Position numbers and translations under genes: made by a program | Shown here: piece after piece, positions 5,934 through 8,634 of the stretch | Layout: the number at the start of each line of letters is the position of its first letter | Position numbering within the stretch: position 1 is the stretch's first letter | Assembly: GCA_964512325.1 (NCBI GenBank) | Contig: CAZEGN010000028.1 | Location: forward strand, 1-8,634 | Reading direction: 5' to 3' | Source of the DNA: JACQZO01 sp964512325 | Lineage (GTDB): Bacteria; Patescibacteriota; Gracilibacteria; RBG-16-42-10 | DNA: 8,634 bases | The notes under the pieces: generated by a model | What the model was told of the DNA's origin: nothing | What the model saw: the letters and a program-made list of their open reading frames with translations, nothing else | The model's database searches: none

Positions 5934-6605
5934 ATGTCTTTTTCTGAGAAAATGATACTTCCGCGTAGAGAGCCTGCAATTGTGATCATTCCTGGCTATG
6001 GTGTCCCAGCAAATGAGAAACAAGAACGGGAACTGGATTTGTATGTGCGGCAGATTCGTGAAACTCTGGGTGCTGTTACTTGTCCCATCCTCTTCTCTGG
6101 TGGAGCTACTGCTCTAGAGCCACCTTATGAGCGTACGGAAGCAGAAGCATTTCGTGCTGCTTGGGGTAGTACTAAAAACGAAGTTATTCTTGAGGAGCAA
6201 GCAATCTCTACTTTAGAAAACATCCTTTACTCAAGAGCAAAAATGCAAGAATCAGGTATTTTAAGTGGTCGTGTATGGGTATTTGTCGAGAATATTCGGC
6301 AAGAGAGAATGAGACTCATTACCGATATGCTTTTACCAGATTTTGAGGTAGATAGTATTCCGCTTGATTTAGGTCATCCCAATGATGCTTCAGCCAAGGA
6401 GGGGGAAAGAATTGCTATCGAATGGATTAAGTGGGCACTGGCTAAGCCGGAAAATATGAATTGGTATCACGATGTCTTCGCTGAAAAGATTCAAGCAGCT
6501 CGGGCGGTTCAAGAATCTGGAAAAAGTTTTAATGCGGTGGCTTGGTGGCAAAGCAAATGGGATGAGATTAAAGAGCGTCTGAGCAGAGATGGGTATAGGA
6601 TATAA
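5934..6605 (+). CDS. Soluble DUF218 (YdcF-like) family protein
   Basis: This is a 223-aa DUF218 protein. Diagnostic segments are AIVIIPGYG at 15-23, PILFSGGAT at 51-59, the acidic TEAEAF at 68-73 and VILEEQAISTLENI at 84-97, then VWVFVENIRQERMR in the second half of the Rossmann-like fold. Characterised relatives include YdcF, which binds S-adenosylmethionine, and membrane-anchored SanA/ElyC envelope proteins. This copy has no membrane segment, so a cytosolic role is likely. The last 50 or so residues, Trp-rich with WYHDVF and AWWQSKW, look like an extra helical tail. It is third in the run with the 273-aa and ITPA-family genes, starting 5 bp after the latter, so translational coupling is likely. 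No Shine-Dalgarno and no obvious terminator follow. Confidence 0.8.
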   Translation: MSFSEKMILPRREPAIVIIPGYGVPANEKQERELDLYVRQIRETLGAVTCPILFSGGATALEPPYERTEAEAFRAAWGSTKNEVILEEQAISTLENILYSRAKMQESGILSGRVWVFVENIRQERMRLITDMLLPDFEVDSIPLDLGHPNDASAKEGERIAIEWIKWALAKPENMNWYHDVFAEKIQAARAVQESGKSFNAVAWWQSKWDEIKERLSRDGYRI

Positions 6606-6660
6606 TGTTGAGTTGTAAGCTTATCCTGAAACAAATACTTATTATCCCTCTACAAACTGG

Positions 6661-6684
6661 CTTCTATTTCTGGTAAAATAGAAG
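6661..6684. repeat. 9-bp inverted repeat overlapping the -10 of the 330-aa gene
   Basis: CTTCTATTT (6661-6669) is perfectly complementary to AAATAGAAG (6676-6684) with a 6-nt spacer. The right arm overlaps the -10 hexamer at 6674-6679, which suits an operator for a regulator. The stem is AT-rich and no T-run follows, so a terminator for the upstream operon is less likely, though not excluded. Confidence 0.5.
6671..6679 (+). promoter_or_regulatory. Extended -10 promoter for the 330-aa gene
   Basis: TGG-TAAAAT is an extended -10 located 20 bp before the ATG at 6700. No good -35 is seen at 16-18 bp, as is tolerated for extended -10 promoters. The predicted start near 6686 leaves a leader of about 14 nt, without a Shine-Dalgarno. 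The 94-bp gap after the DUF218 gene together with this motif suggests a separate transcript. Confidence 0.45.
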
Positions 6685-6699
6685 TATTAACAAATAAAA

Positions 6700-7692
6700 A
6701 TGTATACTTTGCGCGATAAAGGTGATCGAGAGCCTGTTAAGCCAGCTGAACTTGCAAAAACTCTACCCGCTGCCGGACCGGATCGTAGTGGTGTGCGAAA
6801 TATACTGAAAGAGCTGGAGCAACCTGAGCTTTCGCCTGAGCAGAGAGATTTGGCAGAAGTGGAGGCGCTTTTGCGTCGTGAACAGGACCTTTCGGGGCGA
6901 GGGTTCACTGCCGAAAATCTGCGTCTTTTGGGAGCGCAGCAAATGATTCAGTATTTTGGACTAACGAAGGTCACTGCCGCTCTTCAGCAACTTGCCAAGA
7001 CGCAAGATATAAAGTGGCATAGTTTAGTCGGTTTGCTTGAGCCTGATCAAAAGAAACGCCAAGCTTTTTATGGAAAAATGGTGGCTCTCGCCAGAGAGTA
7101 TTGGTCAGATGATGCTCGTAGAAAGAATCCTCAATTGGTGCAGTCTGTAGAATTGCATGCCAGCATTTTGCAAATGCGTGACAGACCTGTGCTTAGATTT
7201 GTAGAAGCTAAAATGCCAAAGGTATTAGGAGCTACTATAACTCCGGTGGAAGGTGCCACTCGCCTCTTGGCAGAAATTGATGTTAACGGACTCATTGCTG
7301 CTCTTGAGGCGGCAAATGGGGATTTTTTAAGCGCAGAGAAAAGCATTGATGCTGAAAGAGACAGCTTGTCTGTGGAGAGAAAAGCCAAAGCACAGGCATT
7401 GATGAAGAAGGTTAGTGCAGCGATTGAGGAAATTACGGCTAGCGAATTGTTACGAGTACAGGAAAAAGTAAATCCTTTATTGGAGCGTTTGCAAGCATCA
7501 TTTGTGGATAGTGGCTATACAGAAAGTGATCCAATATTGATTGCTAATGCGAATGCCACTGAAGCTAGCATTGAACAGCTAAACGCTACTACTGCTGCGA
7601 CGATTGCACAAAAAACAAAAGATTTACGGGCCGTTTTAGAGCGTGCAAGAGCTGTCTACAGTCATTCAGGTGTATCAAACCTTACCTTATAG
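6700..7692 (+). CDS. Helical, coiled-coil-prone protein of unknown family
   Basis: I do not recognise this 330-aa protein. It is strongly charged and Ala/Leu/Glu-rich, with no signal peptide, membrane segment or cysteine-rich motif. Residues 1-70 are polar with likely disordered parts (prolines at 12, 15, 23, 27, 42, 46). Residues 70-135 look like a helical bundle with GAQQMIQYFGLTKVTAALQQ. The middle, near 160-195, holds the only strand-like region (VLGATITPVEGATRLLAEIDV). Residues 195-265 and 285-320 have heptad-like spacing and are probable coiled coils. That suggests a structural, adaptor or oligomerising role, but no function is evident. It has its own extended -10 promoter with an overlapping inverted repeat, and its stop codon lies inside the following terminator hairpin. 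The start at 6700 is the only ATG near the promoter; no Shine-Dalgarno is present. Confidence 0.75.
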   Translation: MYTLRDKGDREPVKPAELAKTLPAAGPDRSGVRNILKELEQPELSPEQRDLAEVEALLRREQDLSGRGFTAENLRLLGAQQMIQYFGLTKVTAALQQLAKTQDIKWHSLVGLLEPDQKKRQAFYGKMVALAREYWSDDARRKNPQLVQSVELHASILQMRDRPVLRFVEAKMPKVLGATITPVEGATRLLAEIDVNGLIAALEAANGDFLSAEKSIDAERDSLSVERKAKAQALMKKVSAAIEEITASELLRVQEKVNPLLERLQASFVDSGYTESDPILIANANATEASIEQLNATTAATIAQKTKDLRAVLERARAVYSHSGVSNLTL

Positions 7693-7713
7693 TGCTAGGC
7701 ACTATTTCTCTTT
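7689..7713 (+). terminator. Rho-independent terminator of the 330-aa gene
   Basis: ATAGTGC (7689-7695) and GCACTAT (7699-7705) form a perfect 7-bp stem with a TAG triloop, followed by TTCTCTTT. The stop codon TAG (7690-7692) lies in the left arm. The pyrimidine-rich tail is only on the plus strand, so it should mainly stop plus-strand transcription just before the convergent gene, whose stop codon is at 7712-7714. The stem is short, so efficiency may be modest. Confidence 0.5.
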
Positions 7714-8491
7714 AAGAAGAGGTAGCGCTGAGTTTTAGATCTGATAAGGACTTGGTCTCGGTCAGAAAGTGTTGATAGAAGGCAATTTTAGCTTTGGTAA
7801 TTTGCTGTATGCCTTTGATGAGAGAAGACAATTGTTCTGGTGGCATCTCTTTTAGTATAGCTTGAAGAAGGTCTGGGTAATGGGCATGTGCATCATGGAC
7901 GATATGATCATCGAGATATCGCCTGGCTCGATACTTTCTGGCTTTGCTTGCGGCAGAGTCATCATTATTAATGATGAAAGTCTTAGGAAAAAGCTTGTCC
8001 CTGGCCTTTTGTATTCGTTGGAACTCAGCAGGGATCGTTGCTTCTAAGGCTAATAATGCGCCTACCATTTGCCAAAGCGAGTGAGACTGAATGATTGACA
8101 GCATCGCTAATTGGTAGCTTTTGCTACCTGCATTGGTTGCCTCTTTTTTAAGATCATTTAGGCAAATCCCTAATGCACTATAAAAGTCTTCACGCCAGGT
8201 ACTGTGTGCCAATTCGTGATTTATGATGCCCTCCTCGGTAATGCCTTGCTCATCATTTAAGTTTCTTTGCACTGCTGCACTAATCTCAAGGAGTTGACTC
8301 TTTTGTGCCAGGAATAAAATGGCTTTTAATAACTCTTCAAAACCACTAGCGGCCTGATAACGTCCTTTGGCAAATGTGATGTACTCTTGAGGTGTAAGCA
8401 GATGCAAACTCTGGAGGAATGGATTAGCTCCGATGATTTCTTGTCTAGCCACGCTCAGCTGCTTTTGTATTGCTTCTTTTAACTCTATCAT
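7712..8491 (-). CDS. Heme-oxygenase-like diiron oxidase family protein (CADD/TenA-like)
   Basis: This is a 259-aa all-helical protein of the heme-oxygenase-like superfamily that includes TenA, PqqC, CADD and UndA. Typical segments are NPFLQSLHLLTPQEY (23-37), NLNDEQG (77-83), NHELAHSTW (91-99), the long helix with ALLALEATIP (145-154, Glu150) and LDDHIVHDAHAHYPDLL (193-209). Candidate metal ligands are Glu81, His92, Glu150, His196, Asp200 and His202 or His204. The His-x3-Asp pair favours a diiron (HDO) member over metal-free TenA or PqqC. CADD makes p-aminobenzoate and UndA cleaves fatty acids; which reaction applies here cannot be read. Spacing differs from CADD: Glu81 to His92 is longer than its E-x6-H. 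Residues 168-190 (Lys/Asp/Arg-rich) look like an insertion. The ATG at 8491 lies about 14 nt from a predicted transcription start, with no Shine-Dalgarno. Family good, chemistry unknown. Confidence 0.78.
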   Translation of the reverse strand: MIELKEAIQKQLSVARQEIIGANPFLQSLHLLTPQEYITFAKGRYQAASGFEELLKAILFLAQKSQLLEISAAVQRNLNDEQGITEEGIINHELAHSTWREDFYSALGICLNDLKKEATNAGSKSYQLAMLSIIQSHSLWQMVGALLALEATIPAEFQRIQKARDKLFPKTFIINNDDSAASKARKYRARRYLDDHIVHDAHAHYPDLLQAILKEMPPEQLSSLIKGIQQITKAKIAFYQHFLTETKSLSDLKLSATSS

Positions 8492-8511
8492 GGCAATTAC
8501 TTACTGCGGAA

Positions 8512-8539
8512 ATAGTAGCAAATCTCGCAATGGAGTTAA
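8512..8539 (-). promoter_or_regulatory. Promoter of the diiron-oxidase-like gene
   Basis: On the minus strand the sequence has TTAACT (8539-8534) as a -35, a 16-bp spacer, and TGC-TACTAT (8520-8512) as an extended -10. The start site would be near 8505, about 14 nt from the ATG at 8491. The -35 lies within the left arm of the inverted repeat at 8533-8556, suggesting control by a DNA-binding protein. Confidence 0.4.
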
Positions 8540-8556
8540 ATTACTACTTTTAACTC
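8533..8556. repeat. Inverted repeat at the -35 of the diiron-oxidase-like gene
   Basis: GAGTTAAA (8533-8540) and TTTAACTC (8549-8556) are perfect 8-bp arms separated by 8 bp, spacing that suits a dimeric regulator contacting one face of the helix. An 11-bp word, CTTTTAACTCT, occurs here at 8547-8557 and again inside the gene start at 8476-8486. A second, wider pair, AGTAGCAA (8514-8521) and TTGCTACT (8574-8581), encloses this one. Confidence 0.5.
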
Positions 8557-8570
8557 TGCCAGCTAAGATT

Positions 8571-8634
8571 ATGTTGCTACTTAATGAGTCGGAAAGATAT
8601 GCAACAATGAGGGTAACCTCATTGCGAAGCTATG
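8571..8634 (+). CDS. Possible 5' end of a further gene, cut by the window edge
   Basis: A plus-strand frame opens with ATG at 8571 and stays open for 21 codons to the edge (begins MLLLNESERYATM). It would be divergent from the diiron-oxidase-like gene across an 79-bp gap. There is no Shine-Dalgarno, but that is usual in this window. A minus-strand gene ending with TAA at 8583-8581 would also fit the same bases. The piece is too short to identify. Confidence 0.2.
   Translation, partial: MLLLNESERYATMRVTSLRSY
8605..8624. repeat. Perfect hairpin with a GTAA loop
   Basis: CAATGAGG (8605-8612) and CCTCATTG (8617-8624) form an 8-bp stem closing the loop GTAA, which as plus-strand RNA is a GNRA tetraloop. 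No T-tract follows in the available bases. It may be a structured leader element, part of a repeat or an operator; the window ends before this can be judged. Confidence 0.5.

Noticed and set aside
6661..6684. Terminator for the 4554-6605 operon.
   Set aside because: The stem is AT-rich, no T-run follows, and the right arm overlaps a good extended -10 for the next gene.
88..8491. All ten genes end in TAG or TAA and none in TGA, raising the idea of TGA reassignment as in Gracilibacteria or mycoplasmas.
   Set aside because: The proteins are complete without any in-frame TGA, Trp uses TGG throughout, and no gene would be extended sensibly by reading through TGA. Ten stops are too few to mean much.

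Overview
The window is bacterial: densely packed, intron-free genes on both strands with short gaps and polycistronic runs. By eye the G+C content is a little above 40%. Nothing identifies the lineage. None of the ten genes has a convincing Shine-Dalgarno sequence, all ten stop with TAG or TAA, and several proteins match no family I know. This would suit an uncultured lineage, for example a Patescibacteria/CPR-like one, but that is a weak inference. I see no tRNA, rRNA, CRISPR array, transposase or phage gene.

Layout. (1) Positions 88-2355, + strand: a MOSC-domain protein with a long unassigned C-terminal extension, then a 360-aa protein of unknown family. (2) Positions 2360-2685: a stretch without an intact ORF that appears to hold the decayed 5' part of a second copy of the 360-aa gene. 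(3) Positions 2703-3824, - strand: cytidine deaminase followed by a YedJ-like HD-domain phosphohydrolase, 9 bp apart. Upstream, also on the - strand, is a HAD-type hydrolase (3896-4501). (4) A 52-bp divergent gap with nested inverted repeats. (5) Positions 4554-6605, + strand: three tightly spaced genes, namely a possible HhH-GPD glycosylase-like protein, an ITPA/HAM1/RdgB-family nucleotide pyrophosphatase and a soluble DUF218 (YdcF-like) protein. (6) Positions 6700-7692, + strand: a helical, coiled-coil-prone protein of unknown family with its own extended -10 promoter. (7) Positions 7712-8491, - strand: a heme-oxygenase-like diiron (CADD/TenA-like) protein, convergent with the previous gene across a small terminator. 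The last 143 bp are rich in inverted repeats.

Common thread. Several genes fit handling of nucleotides and damaged bases: cytidine deaminase, HD and HAD phosphohydrolases, an ITPA-family pyrophosphatase, a possible base-excision-like protein, and a MOSC protein. MOSC proteins such as YiiM/YcbX detoxify N-hydroxylated bases, as HAM1/RdgB proteins do at the triphosphate level. Two of these enzymes carry substitutions at usually conserved substrate-contact positions (cytidine deaminase NxEN to NFAN; ITPA-type FGWD to FGWG and SHR to AMR), so their substrates may not be the textbook ones. The best leads are these two variants, the decayed paralogue, and the divergent palindrome that places a GTG in each arm.
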